DNA of 64,000 bases from Stutzerimonas stutzeri (GTDB lineage Bacteria; Pseudomonadota; Gammaproteobacteria; Enterobacterales; Pasteurellaceae), in NCBI GenBank assembly GCA_901420285.1, contig CABDVE010000001.1, positions 1,302,001 through 1,366,000 on the forward strand, given 5' to 3'. Below are positions 54,295-62,754 of this stretch, one piece after another; positions within the stretch are counted from its first letter, which is position 1, and every line of letters begins with the position of its first letter. A program made the translations under genes and the position numbers. Below the pieces are notes generated by a model. It saw nothing but the letters and a program-made list of their open reading frames with translations, had not been told where the DNA came from and ran no database searches.

Positions 54295-56003
54295 TGTCAG
54301 AAAAAAAACGCATTTCCATTGACCCGATTACTCGTATTGAAGGTCATTTACGCATTGATTGTGAAATTGAAAACGGTGTCGTCACCAATGCGTGGTCATC
54401 CGGTACCATGTGGCGAGGAATGGAAAATATCGTAAAAGGTGCGGATCCGCGTGACGCATGGATGATTATGCAACGTATTTGCGGCGTTTGCACTACCGTA
54501 CACGCCATCATCAGTGTGCGTGCGGTAGAAGATGCTATCGGCGCAAAAGTACCGGTGAATGCACAGTATATCCGCAATATGATTTTAGCCGCTCATAGCA
54601 TGCACGATCACATCGTCCATTTTTACCAACTTTCTGCTATGGACTGGGTGGATATTACCGCAGTGCTTCAGGCTGAGCCTGAAAAAGCGGCAAATATGCT
54701 CAAAGGTATTTCGACTTGGTCATTGAATAGTGCGAACGAATTTCGCAACGTACAGAAAAAAATTCAAGCCTTAGTGGATAGCGGACAGCTCGGTATTTTC
54801 GCCAACGGTTATTTTGGTCACCCAGCAATGAAATTACCGCCGGAAGTGAATCTCATCGCCGTTGCGCACTATTTGCAAGCGTTGGAATGCCAACGCGATT
54901 GCAACCGCATTGTAGCCTTGCTTGGCGGTAAAACACCGCACATTCAAAACTTAGCCATCGGCGGTGTAGCCAACCCAATCAACTTGGATTCACAATCCGT
55001 TCTAAACTTAGAACGTTTAATGTTCGTGAAAGCCTGTATCGATCGTTTAAATGATTTCGTTACCCAAGTTTATCGTGTCGATGCAGCGGTAATTGCCGCT
55101 TATTATCCGGAATGGCTAAACTTAGGCAAAACCTCCGGAAACTATCTTTCCGTACCGGAATACCCAATTGATGGAGACAATTCTAAATTTGCATTGACCG
55201 GCGGTTATATCGAAAACTTCGACCTAACTACTTTCCGTCCAATCACCCAGCAAAAAGATGACTTTGTGGTAAAAGGCATTAAAGAAAGCGGTAAACACGC
55301 TTGGTATGAAGATGATGAAGCACTCGAACCTTGGGCCGGTTTAACCCGCCCGAAATACACCGGTTGGCAAGATGAGGGCAAATATTCTTGGGTGAAAGCT
55401 CCAAGTTTCTACGGCAAAGTGGTGGAAGTCGGTCCATTGGCTTATTTAATGTGTAACTTGGCAAGCGAAAATAAAGACACCTTAAATCATTTCAACCACA
55501 TCAAAGGCTTATACGCGACCTTAACCGGCAACGAGCTTTCCGTTGATCAATTACACTCTACTCTCGGACGCATTATCGGCCGTACCGTGCATTGCTGTGT
55601 GCTAAACAACATTTTGGCGCAACAATGGCAATTGCTCATTGATAATATTGGCACCGGTGATACTGTGGCCTACTTAAAAACCGATATTCTACAAGAGGGC
55701 GAATTTAAAGGCGTCGGCTTTGGTGAAGTGCCACGCGGTATGCTTTCCCACTGGGTGGTGATTAAAAATGGTCGTATCGAAAATTATCAAGCCGTAGTAC
55801 CTTCCACCTGGAATGCAGGGCCGCGTAACCAAAATGACGAGATGGGGCCTTACGAGCTTTCCATTATCGGTACGCCGGTGGCGGATCCAACCAAACCACT
55901 GGAAGTGGTGCGTACTATTCACTCCTTCGACCCTTGCATGTCCTGTGCAGTGCACGTTGTGAATACGGAAAACGGCGAAGTCACACAAATAAAGGTGCTT
56001 TAA
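54294..56003 (+). CDS. hybC: hydrogenase 2 large subunit HybC (NiFe catalytic)
   Basis: Carries the NiFe(CN)2CO active site. N-terminal ligands C63 and C66 are in RICGVC (61-66); the C-terminal pair C548 and C551 is in DPCMSCAVH. The precursor has a 15-residue extension after H554 that HybD must remove. 569 residues. Single-base overlaps with hybB and hybD (TAATG both times) show strict coupling. Confidence 0.97.
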   Translation: MSEKKRISIDPITRIEGHLRIDCEIENGVVTNAWSSGTMWRGMENIVKGADPRDAWMIMQRICGVCTTVHAIISVRAVEDAIGAKVPVNAQYIRNMILAAHSMHDHIVHFYQLSAMDWVDITAVLQAEPEKAANMLKGISTWSLNSANEFRNVQKKIQALVDSGQLGIFANGYFGHPAMKLPPEVNLIAVAHYLQALECQRDCNRIVALLGGKTPHIQNLAIGGVANPINLDSQSVLNLERLMFVKACIDRLNDFVTQVYRVDAAVIAAYYPEWLNLGKTSGNYLSVPEYPIDGDNSKFALTGGYIENFDLTTFRPITQQKDDFVVKGIKESGKHAWYEDDEALEPWAGLTRPKYTGWQDEGKYSWVKAPSFYGKVVEVGPLAYLMCNLASENKDTLNHFNHIKGLYATLTGNELSVDQLHSTLGRIIGRTVHCCVLNNILAQQWQLLIDNIGTGDTVAYLKTDILQEGEFKGVGFGEVPRGMLSHWVVIKNGRIENYQAVVPSTWNAGPRNQNDEMGPYELSIIGTPVADPTKPLEVVRTIHSFDPCMSCAVHVVNTENGEVTQIKVL

Positions 56004-56494
56004 TGGCGGAAATTGCAAGAAAGCCGTTGATTTTAGGTGTCGGCAATATTTTACTGGGTGATGAAGGCGTAGGCGTACGAATCGCTCAAGCCTTAGAAAA
56101 ACGTCCTGAAATCCTATCGCACTTTGATGTAGTGGACGGCGGTACCTGCGGCATGGAATTGCTCGATGATATGGCAAATCGCGAGCACATTATCATCGTT
56201 GACGCGGTGCTGGCGAACAAGGCACCGGGCGAAATTATCGTATTACACGATGAGCAAGTGCCAGTATTTTTCTCACGTAAAATTTCACCGCACCAACTTG
56301 GTATTTGCGATGTGCTATCCGCCTTGAAATTAACCGATGAATTCCCGAAAAATCTGTGCTTAATTGGCATTCAACCGGAAACGCTTGAACCGCAAATCGC
56401 CTTAAGTGAAATCGTGCAAAACCAATTTCCAGCGATTTTTGAAACGTTAGAAAAGGTTTTGAAAAACTATCATTTCTCGATAAATTTATCATAA
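56003..56494 (+). CDS. hybD: hydrogenase 2 maturation endopeptidase HybD
   Basis: Nickel-checking protease that trims the HybC C-terminus. Start at 56003 overlaps the hybC stop; 163 residues. The nickel-binding residues correspond to E21 (GDEGVG), D67 (IVDAVL) and H97 (SPHQLG). The family start LILGVGNILLGDEG is intact. Confidence 0.95.
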   Translation: MAEIARKPLILGVGNILLGDEGVGVRIAQALEKRPEILSHFDVVDGGTCGMELLDDMANREHIIIVDAVLANKAPGEIIVLHDEQVPVFFSRKISPHQLGICDVLSALKLTDEFPKNLCLIGIQPETLEPQIALSEIVQNQFPAIFETLEKVLKNYHFSINLS

Positions 56495-56537
56495 CGCTCC
56501 GCCTTCCTTCCGCTTGCCCAAGCCTAAGGAAGGTATT

Positions 56538-56549
56538 CAATGCGGTGCT
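56538..56549 (+). repeat. single intergenic copy of the 12-base repeat
   Basis: GTATTCAATGCGGTGCTGATT between hybD and hybE. The next copy, inverted, lies 100 bases on at 56648 inside the start of hybE, so the two could form a very long loop. Confidence 0.85.
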
Positions 56550-56617
56550 GATTCGCACTTCCGTTGCGGTCTTGTCTTAGCAGCTCCTGATAAATGAAGA
56601 ACGAACACAATTAATTT

Positions 56618-57127
56618 ATGTACCGACACGAAAAGACACTTGAAAATAGCACCGCATTGGAAGGTGTAATAACGGGCTTTGAACAGGATCCCTCTGCCCT
56701 TTTTCAATCGGCAATGGAAGCCGTTGCCAAAGAAATGCAAGATTTGCCGTTTTATCGTCACGGCATCAAATGCTATTGCCCGAAATTTGTTTTATTTGAA
56801 AACCAATGGATCGGCACGGTTGTTACGCCATGGATGTTAAGCGTTGTCATTCTGCCCGGCAAAGGGCAACAATGGCAACCGCGCGAGCTGGGCGATAAAC
56901 TGACCATTCAACTGCCGTACAAATCCCTCACTTTTACGGTGAGCGGTATAGAGCAAATTCCACAATATTTGAGCTGCTCGCTTCATTCTCCACTCAATGC
57001 GGTGCTCTCCAACGCACAAGCCGTTCAGCTCGCGCAAGATTGCCTTCGTATGATTTTATCCATGCCGACAAAAACACCGAGTTTTGATCAGGATCGTCGC
57101 AGCTTGTTCCGCGCGATGGTAAAATAA
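56618..57127 (+). CDS. hybE: hydrogenase 2 maturation chaperone HybE
   Basis: Chaperone that guards HybO/HybC before Tat export. Core blocks QSAMEAVAKEMQDLPF, WIGTVVTPWMLSVVILPG, IQLPYKSLTFTV and QYLSCSLHSPL match the family. Up to 169 residues, but the first 15 or so, including NSTALEG coded by a 12-base repeat copy (56648-56660), have no counterpart in E. coli as I recall, and no good ribosome binding site precedes the ATG. The true start is uncertain. A second copy (56995-57006) encodes NAVL. Confidence 0.85.
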   Translation: MYRHEKTLENSTALEGVITGFEQDPSALFQSAMEAVAKEMQDLPFYRHGIKCYCPKFVLFENQWIGTVVTPWMLSVVILPGKGQQWQPRELGDKLTIQLPYKSLTFTVSGIEQIPQYLSCSLHSPLNAVLSNAQAVQLAQDCLRMILSMPTKTPSFDQDRRSLFRAMVK

Positions 57128-57156
57128 GCGCAATCTTCAACAGGAGTGAATGAATT

Positions 57157-57432
57157 ATGTGTTTAGGTGTGCCCGGTCAAATTGTCAAAATCGGCGACAG
57201 CGCGCTACAACTCGCCACCGTGGATGTTTGCGGCGTGCAACGTGACGTCAATATTTCCCTCATCTGTGATGACGACCCAAAGCCTCTTCTTGGTAAATGG
57301 GTCCTCGTTCACGTCGGCTTTGCCATGAGCATCATCGATGAAGAAGAAGCCAAACAAACCCAAGAAGCCTTGCTTGCTATGAGCCAGTTAGAACATGAAG
57401 TGGGGGATTTTTTGGGGTTGAATCAGCAATAG
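57157..57432 (+). CDS. hybG: hydrogenase maturation chaperone HybG (HypC family)
   Basis: 91-residue chaperone that carries the Fe(CN)2CO unit with HypD to HybC. The essential cysteine follows the initiator Met (MCLGVPGQI), and [16 protein letters not shown] is the family core. Ribosome binding site CAGGAGTG. It ends the hyb operon; hypABDEF are not in the window. Confidence 0.94.
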   Translation: MCLGVPGQIVKIGDSALQLATVDVCGVQRDVNISLICDDDPKPLLGKWVLVHVGFAMSIIDEEEAKQTQEALLAMSQLEHEVGDFLGLNQQ

Positions 57433-57437
57433 ATAGC

Positions 57438-57506
57438 TCAAAGTGCGGTTAGAATTTTAAGTGTTTTTCTAGGTGAAAAATGGTTAGGATTTTAACCGCA
57501 CTTTTG
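57438..57506 (+). terminator. inverted pair of classical uptake sequences after hybG
   Basis: AAAGTGCGGTTA (57440-57451) faces TAACCGCACTTTT (57493-57505) across about 40 bases that also contain matching AATTTTAA/TTAGGATTTTAA elements. Paired uptake sequences of this kind commonly act as terminators in Haemophilus relatives. Confidence 0.65.
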
Positions 57507-57540
57507 TTAATAAATAGGAATGACTTAAAATTCTCAGATA

Positions 57541-57626
57541 GCGCGCGTCTCCCGACGCGTGCTTGTGACTCACTGAACTTTGTAACTCACTGAACTTAGT
57601 GGGCATGCGTCAGGAGACGCGCGCCA
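57541..57626. repeat. GC-rich inverted repeat upstream of the oad operon
   Basis: GCGCGCGTCTCCCGACGCGT at 57541-57560 is mirrored by GCATGCGTCAGGAGACGCGC ending at 57626. Each arm is itself a small hairpin. Between the arms ACTCACTGAACTT occurs twice in tandem. A third arm of the same family lies beyond oadB (61218-61242). The rest of the 351-base gap between hybG and oadG holds two uptake-sequence elements and no gene. Confidence 0.85.
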
Positions 57627-57647
57627 TTGATAATATTTAGATCGCAC

Positions 57648-57677
57648 TAAATCCATCTCAAAAAACCACCGCACTTT
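57648..57677 (+). repeat. direct repeat flanking oadGAB, upstream copy (with an uptake core)
   Basis: TAAATCCATCTCAAAAAAC followed by CACCGCACTTTTCCCT. A close copy lies downstream of oadB at 61262-61300. The uptake core ACCGCACTT is at 57668-57676. Confidence 0.75.
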
Positions 57678-57783
57678 TCCCTGCCACTTTTCCTATTCCA
57701 CGCAATTTATGATCTCAATCACGGTTTTGTGGAAATGACTTGGGTAGAATAAAAATCCCATATTAAATATAAGGATACGACTA

Positions 57784-58050
57784 ATGACTTCGGCAGAACT
57801 TTTTGGTGAAGGAATTAATCTGATGTTTTCAGGGATGGGTTTTGTGTTGGTCTTTTTGCTCATTTTGATTTGGGCGATCGGACTGATGTCGAAACTTATC
57901 AATAAATATTTTCCCGAGCCTCAACCCTCGCCAAAAACTCCCCAAAATTCTACCGCGCTTTCTGCGCTTTCCACTGACGATTTTGAGCGTTTGCGCCCTG
58001 TGATTGCAGCGGCTATCGCGCACCATCGCCGTACCCAACAGTTCAAATAA
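57784..58050 (+). CDS. oadG: oxaloacetate decarboxylase gamma chain OadG
   Basis: 88 residues with one membrane helix (about 13-36, [21 protein letters not shown]) and a Pro-rich linker to a soluble tail ending in HHRRT, as in OadG proteins, which hold the Na+ pump together and bind zinc near the C-terminus. The ribosome binding site is AAGGATACG. It is followed by oadA after 13 bases. Confidence 0.88.
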   Translation: MTSAELFGEGINLMFSGMGFVLVFLLILIWAIGLMSKLINKYFPEPQPSPKTPQNSTALSALSTDDFERLRPVIAAAIAHHRRTQQFK

Positions 58051-58063
58051 TAAGGATTGTACT

Positions 58064-59854
58064 ATGACTAAAAAAATTAAAATGACCGAACTGGTGCTTC
58101 GTGATGCTCACCAATCTCTTTTCGCGACCCGTTTGCGTCTTGATGATATGTTGCCGATCGCACAAGAATTAGACAATATCGGCTATTGGTCGTTAGAAGC
58201 TTGGGGCGGTGCAACCTTTGACAGTTGTATTCGTTTTTTAGGGGAGGATCCTTGGGTACGTTTGCGTGAATTGAAAAAAGCCTGTCCGAAAACCCCGTTA
58301 CAAATGCTGTTACGTGGTCAAAACCTCTTAGGTTATCGCCACTATGCCGATGATGTGGTGGAACGTTTCGTCGAACGTTGTGTGGCGAACGGTATGGACG
58401 TGTTCCGCGTATTTGATGCGCTTAACGACCCGCGTAATATGAAAGCAGCGCTGCAAGCCGTGCGTAAATTCGGCGGTCATGCACAAGGGACATTAAGTTA
58501 TACCACCAGCCCGGTACACACCATGCAAACTTGGCTTGATACCACTGAACAATTATTGGAAATCGGTATTGATAGCTTGGTGATTAAAGATATGTCGGGT
58601 ATTTTGAATCCGATGGCGGCGGCAGACTTAGTGCGCGAAATCAAAAAACGTTTTGACGTAGAATTGCATTTACACTGCCACTCCACTACCGGCATGGCAG
58701 AAATGGCGCTGTTAAAAGCCGTTGAAGCAGGCGTAGATGGTATTGATACCGCAATTTCTTCCATGTCCGGCACCTACGGTCATCCGGCGACAGAATCCAT
58801 GGTCGCGACCTTGCAAGGCACCGAATATGACACCGGCTTAGATATTCCGCGCTTAGAAAAAATTGCTGCGTATTTCCGTAATGTGCGTAAAAAATATGCC
58901 AAATTTGAAGGTCAGCTACGTGGCGTAGATAGTCGTATTTTAGTGGCACAAGTGCCGGGCGGTATGCTTACCAACTTAGAAAATCAATTAAAACAACAAA
59001 ATGCTTCCGATAAATTGGATTTGGTTTTAGAAGAAATTCCACGCGTACGTAAAGACTTGGGTTACATTCCGCTTGTGACGCCAACTTCTCAAATCGTCGG
59101 CACACAATCCGTTATTAACGTGCTCACCGGCGAACGCTATAAAACCATCGCGAAAGAAACTGCCGGTATTTTAAAAGGTGAATACGGTAAAACACCTGCA
59201 CCGGTAGATAGCGCATTACAAGCTCGCGTATTAGAAGGTGCAGCACCGGTGACTGATCGTCCTGCGGATCACATTGCGCCTGAAATGGCGAAAATTGAAG
59301 CTGAAGTTGCCGAACAAGCCAAAGCGAAAGGGGTGAAATTAGCAGACAACGCGGTGGACGATGCTTTAATCGTGGCGCTTTTCCCTCAAATTGCTTGGAA
59401 ATTCTTAGAAAACCGTAACAACCCTGCAGCCTTTGAACCGGTACCAACCGGCAATGAAAGTGCGGTGGAAAATAAACCTGTTTCTAAAGCAGCACCAGCA
59501 GCGTCTGGCTCCGCCGTTTATACTGTGGAATTGGAAGGTAAAGCCTTTGTGGTGAAAGTCAGTGAAGGCGGCGACATTTCGCACGTAGCGACAACCACAG
59601 CACAAGCGGTGCCACAAGCCGCACCAGCACCAACCAGTGGTGGCACACCGGTGACTGCGCCAATGGCGGGTAACATTTGGAAAGTGGTGGCAACAGAAGG
59701 TCAAACTGTCGCTACAGGTGATGTGTTATTCATTCTTGAAGCCATGAAAATGGAAACCGAAGTCAAAGCGGCACAAGCCGGTACCGTGCGTGGTATTTGT
59801 GTCAAAGCCGGCGATGCCGTCGCGGTGGGTGATACCGTCATGAACCTCGTCTAA
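58064..59854 (+). CDS. oadA: oxaloacetate decarboxylase alpha chain OadA (biotin-dependent carboxyltransferase)
   Basis: Takes the carboxyl group from oxaloacetate onto biotin, giving pyruvate. Start at 58064 ([19 protein letters not shown]), 596 residues. The carboxyltransferase barrel has the metal-site elements LRDAHQS and [10 protein letters not shown] Pro/Ala-rich linker (about 465-525) leads to the biotinyl domain with K562 in EAMKME. One uptake core at 59458. It acts with OadB and OadG at the membrane. Confidence 0.96.
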   Translation: MTKKIKMTELVLRDAHQSLFATRLRLDDMLPIAQELDNIGYWSLEAWGGATFDSCIRFLGEDPWVRLRELKKACPKTPLQMLLRGQNLLGYRHYADDVVERFVERCVANGMDVFRVFDALNDPRNMKAALQAVRKFGGHAQGTLSYTTSPVHTMQTWLDTTEQLLEIGIDSLVIKDMSGILNPMAAADLVREIKKRFDVELHLHCHSTTGMAEMALLKAVEAGVDGIDTAISSMSGTYGHPATESMVATLQGTEYDTGLDIPRLEKIAAYFRNVRKKYAKFEGQLRGVDSRILVAQVPGGMLTNLENQLKQQNASDKLDLVLEEIPRVRKDLGYIPLVTPTSQIVGTQSVINVLTGERYKTIAKETAGILKGEYGKTPAPVDSALQARVLEGAAPVTDRPADHIAPEMAKIEAEVAEQAKAKGVKLADNAVDDALIVALFPQIAWKFLENRNNPAAFEPVPTGNESAVENKPVSKAAPAASGSAVYTVELEGKAFVVKVSEGGDISHVATTTAQAVPQAAPAPTSGGTPVTAPMAGNIWKVVATEGQTVATGDVLFILEAMKMETEVKAAQAGTVRGICVKAGDAVAVGDTVMNLV

Positions 59855-59864
59855 GGAGTTACCT

Positions 59865-61169
59865 ATGGATAGCATTATTGCATTAATTCAGGGTATGGGA
59901 CTGTTCCATTTACAATGGGGGCAAGCGGTGATGATCGCTATCAGCTTGCTCCTTTTATGGCTTGCTATCGCACGCAAGTTTGAGCCATTGCTATTATTGC
60001 CTATCGGCTTTGGTGGCTTGCTATCAAACATTCCCGAAGCCGGGCTTGCCATGACAGCATTAGAGAATTTGCTTCATCTTGGTTCACCGGAGCAAATTGC
60101 CGTGATTGCTGCGAAATTAGGTGTCACCGCTGATCCGGCGCTCATTAAAACTGCACTTGCGACAGCTTCTGGTTCTACCGTAAATCAACTGGAAGCCTTG
60201 TCAATGGACATGGGATACAGCGCCGGGATCTTAGCTTTGTTCTATAAAGTGGCTATCGGTTATGGTATTGCGCCGTTAGTAATTTTCATGGGCGTAGGCG
60301 CGATGACAGACTTCGGCCCGTTATTGGCAAATCCGAAAACGTTACTGCTTGGTGCAGCGGCACAGTTCGGTATTTTCGCCACCGTACTCGGTGCATTGGC
60401 ATTGAACTATTTCGGCATTATCGAATTCACGCTCCCACAAGCGGCATCCATCGGTATTATCGGTGGTGCAGATGGTCCGACCGCGATTTACCTCACCAGC
60501 AAACTCGCACCGGAATTGCTTGGTGCCATTGCTGTGGCGGCTTATTCCTACATGGCGTTAGTGCCATTGATTCAACCACCGATCATGAAAGCCTTAACCA
60601 CGGAAGAAGAACGCAAGATCCGTATGACACAAATGCGCCATGTGAGCAATCGTGAAAAAGTCTTGTTCCCAGTGATTTTGCTGTTGCTCGTTGGTTTACT
60701 TTTACCGGATGCCGCCCCATTGCTCGGGATGTTCTGCTTCGGTAACCTCATGCGCGTCAGCGGTGTGGTCGAACGTTTAAGCGATACTACGCAAAATGCC
60801 TTGATTAACATCGTCACCATCGTGCTTGGCTTATCTGTAGGTTCCAAACTGATTGCCGACAAATTCCTACAACCGCAAACCTTGGGTATTTTAATTCTTG
60901 GCGTGATTGCCTTCGGGATCGGTACCGGCAGCGGTGTATTAATGGCCAAATTAATGAACAAATTCAGCAAAAACAAAATTAATCCGCTCATCGGTTCTGC
61001 CGGCGTTTCTGCCGTACCGATGGCAGCTCGGGTTTCCAACAAAATCGGATTGGAAGCAGACAACCAGAACTTCTTACTCATGCATGCCATGGGGCCGAAC
61101 GTTGCCGGTGTGATTGGTTCCGCCATTGCTGCCGGAGTAATGCTGAAATATGTGGGTGCGATAATGTAA
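59865..61169 (+). CDS. oadB: oxaloacetate decarboxylase beta chain OadB (sodium pump)
   Basis: Integral membrane subunit that decarboxylates carboxybiotin and pumps Na+ outward. 434 residues with about nine to eleven hydrophobic segments; the conserved ion-site region [24 protein letters not shown] lies near residue 200 and the repeat-like [18 protein letters not shown] near 383. Ribosome binding site AAGGAGTTACC, 10 bases after oadA. Together with fumarate-type fermentation it would conserve energy anaerobically. Confidence 0.95.
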   Translation: MDSIIALIQGMGLFHLQWGQAVMIAISLLLLWLAIARKFEPLLLLPIGFGGLLSNIPEAGLAMTALENLLHLGSPEQIAVIAAKLGVTADPALIKTALATASGSTVNQLEALSMDMGYSAGILALFYKVAIGYGIAPLVIFMGVGAMTDFGPLLANPKTLLLGAAAQFGIFATVLGALALNYFGIIEFTLPQAASIGIIGGADGPTAIYLTSKLAPELLGAIAVAAYSYMALVPLIQPPIMKALTTEEERKIRMTQMRHVSNREKVLFPVILLLLVGLLLPDAAPLLGMFCFGNLMRVSGVVERLSDTTQNALINIVTIVLGLSVGSKLIADKFLQPQTLGILILGVIAFGIGTGSGVLMAKLMNKFSKNKINPLIGSAGVSAVPMAARVSNKIGLEADNQNFLLMHAMGPNVAGVIGSAIAAGVMLKYVGAIM

Positions 61170-61217
61170 CATTAAAAACGTTGCGAAAAAAAGCACCACA
61201 CTTTTTAAGTAAAATGA

Positions 61218-61250
61218 TGGCGCGTGTTTCCTAACACGTGCCTTTTTATT
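61218..61250 (+). terminator. oadB terminator formed by a GC-rich dispersed repeat
   Basis: GGCGCGTGTT pairs with AACACGTGCC (one G-T pair) around TCCT, followed by TTTTTATTTTT. The same sequence family makes the arms at 57541-57626. Confidence 0.85.
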
Positions 61251-61261
61251 TTTCTAAAACC

Positions 61262-61300
61262 TAAAATCCATCTCAAAAAACAACCACGCTTTTGTTCCCT
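61262..61300 (+). repeat. direct repeat flanking oadGAB, downstream copy
   Basis: TAAAATCCATCTCAAAAAAC followed by AACCACGCTTTTGTTCCCT, nearly the same as 57648-57677. It sits the same way round and at a similar distance after a GC-rich hairpin as the upstream copy. Confidence 0.75.
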
Positions 61301-61340
61301 CCCCCTGTTCAAATTTCTTAGTAAAAATTCTATATTTTTT

Positions 61341-61360
61341 TGTACTAGTGTAGTAGTATA
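61341..61360 (+). promoter_or_regulatory. TrpR operator upstream of ydfG-trpBA
   Basis: TGTACTA-N6-TAGTATA closely matches the operator before trpE (TGTACTA-N6-TAGTACA). A TATATT box lies just upstream (61331-61336) with TTCAAA 17 bases before it. This puts ydfG, a small membrane protein gene, trpB and trpA under the same repressor as trpE. Confidence 0.8.
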
Positions 61361-61427
61361 TTCCGTATTCACGTAAAGATGCGGTCATTTTTTATGACAA
61401 GCTTAGTATTATGTAGTAAACACATAA

Positions 61428-61468
61428 AACAGCACCGCATTGGAAGCCACTTCAATGCGGTGCTATTT
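61428..61468. repeat. inverted pair of the 12-base repeat in the ydfG leader
   Basis: AGCACCGCATTGGAAG (61431-61446) faces CTTCAATGCGGTGCT (61450-61464) with a single bulge, followed by ATTTTG. Unlike the other five pairs it lies downstream of a promoter, between the TrpR operator and the ydfG start, so it would be transcribed as part of the 5' leader. The rest of the 387-base gap after oadB holds the terminator, direct repeat and operator listed separately. Confidence 0.8.
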
Positions 61469-61556
61469 TGTAAGGTCATTTCAGTTTTGTGCAACAACCA
61501 CATAGCTTTGGATAAACGCAAAAAACACATATTCAATGAAAATTAAGGAGAAAAAG

Positions 61557-62312
61557 ATGACAAGAATTGCACTGGTTACGGGGGCGACCGCCGGGTTTGG
61601 CCGCGCTATTTGTCGTACATTGTTAGACGCCGGATATTTCGTTATCGGTACAGGACGAAGAAGCGAACGTTTAGCGCAACTGCAACAAGAATACGGCAAA
61701 CACTTCTTCCCTCTCGCCTTTGATATTTCTGATCGTCACGCTGCCGAACAAGCCTTAAAATCCCTCCCGCCAGAATGGCAGGCAATCGATTTATTGGTCA
61801 ATAACGCAGGGCTTGCGCTCGGATTGGAATCTGCTGATAAAGCCGATTTAGACGATTGGGAAAAAATGATTGATACCAATGTGAAAGGTTTGGTGACCAT
61901 AACGCGTTTAGTGTTGCCGCAAATGGTCGCACGTAATCAAGGGCACATTATCAATTTAGGCTCTATCGCAGGCAATTACGCTTATCCGGGCGGCAATGTT
62001 TACGGCAGTACCAAAGCCTTTGTAAAACAGTTTAGTTTAAATCTGCGCGCCGATCTTGCCGGCACCCATATTCGCGTTTCTAATGTAGAGCCGGGCTTGT
62101 GTGGCGGTACGGAATTTTCCAACGTGCGATTTAAAGGCGACGATGCCCGCGCGGCACAAGTGTATGAAAACGTGCAATATGTCACGCCGCAAGATATTGC
62201 CAATATCGTCCTCTGGCTTAACCAACAACCGGAGCACGTGAATATTAACCGCATTGAAGTAATGCCGACGGCACAAACCTTTAACCCGTTAAAAGTGAGC
62301 AAAAATGACTAA
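61557..62312 (+). CDS. ydfG: NADP-dependent 3-hydroxy acid dehydrogenase YdfG (SDR family)
   Basis: Short-chain dehydrogenase acting on L-serine, L-allo-threonine and 3-hydroxypropionate-type substrates. TGATAGFG cofactor loop at 9-16, catalytic S136, Y149 and K153 (YGSTK). Start at 61557 (MTRIALVTG) has AAGGAGAAAAAG upstream; the seven-codon extension is rejected. 251 residues. Lies in a TrpR-controlled operon with trpBA; TrpB consumes serine, so a metabolic link is possible but unproven. Confidence 0.93.
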   Translation: MTRIALVTGATAGFGRAICRTLLDAGYFVIGTGRRSERLAQLQQEYGKHFFPLAFDISDRHAAEQALKSLPPEWQAIDLLVNNAGLALGLESADKADLDDWEKMIDTNVKGLVTITRLVLPQMVARNQGHIINLGSIAGNYAYPGGNVYGSTKAFVKQFSLNLRADLAGTHIRVSNVEPGLCGGTEFSNVRFKGDDARAAQVYENVQYVTPQDIANIVLWLNQQPEHVNINRIEVMPTAQTFNPLKVSKND

Positions 62313-62745
62313 ACAATCCGGCAAACTTTCCCGCTTTTTAACTGAAATTACTGAGCCTTATTTGGCCTTTTTACGTGGGCTAACGCCTGCCTTGTTGTTT
62401 TTTGTGCTGTATATGGTGATGACGGAATACATCAAAGATCCGGAATTTAGAAAAGAATTATTTTTCTATATTAATGAGCCCGATTTAATCGACATCGTCT
62501 ATTATGTAATCCGTTGCTTTGTCGCCATTCCATTGTTAATTATGCTCTCCGCCTATTTATTGAGTTTGCGCAGTTTTTATCTGAAACAACAAAATATCCT
62601 TGCCGAGATCGGTTTTAGCCCGATTACGACTTTTTTACTTTGGGCGATTTTTTGGTTAATTCAACTGATTTCAAGTGTATTTGTTGTACTATTCGCTGTC
62701 ATAAATTTCTACAAAATCTACGACAGCCTGTTTTTAATGTCATAA
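62305..62745 (+). CDS. small inner-membrane protein of unknown function
   Basis: 146 residues with about three hydrophobic segments (around 25-40, 65-90 and 105-135) and a charged N-terminus. It overlaps ydfG by 8 bases and precedes trpB by 9, so it is translated within the ydfG-trpBA message. I recognise no family motif. The position suggests either a transport or membrane role around tryptophan, or simply a passenger. Confidence 0.7.
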   Translation: MTKQSGKLSRFLTEITEPYLAFLRGLTPALLFFVLYMVMTEYIKDPEFRKELFFYINEPDLIDIVYYVIRCFVAIPLLIMLSAYLLSLRSFYLKQQNILAEIGFSPITTFLLWAIFWLIQLISSVFVVLFAVINFYKIYDSLFLMS

Positions 62746-62754
62746 GGAAAACTC

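Noticed and set aside
57560-57600. Possible CRISPR-like or phase-variable tandem repeat (ACTCACTGAACTT twice)
   Set aside because: Only two units, no spacers, no neighbouring cas or surface gene, and it is the loop between two hairpin arms.
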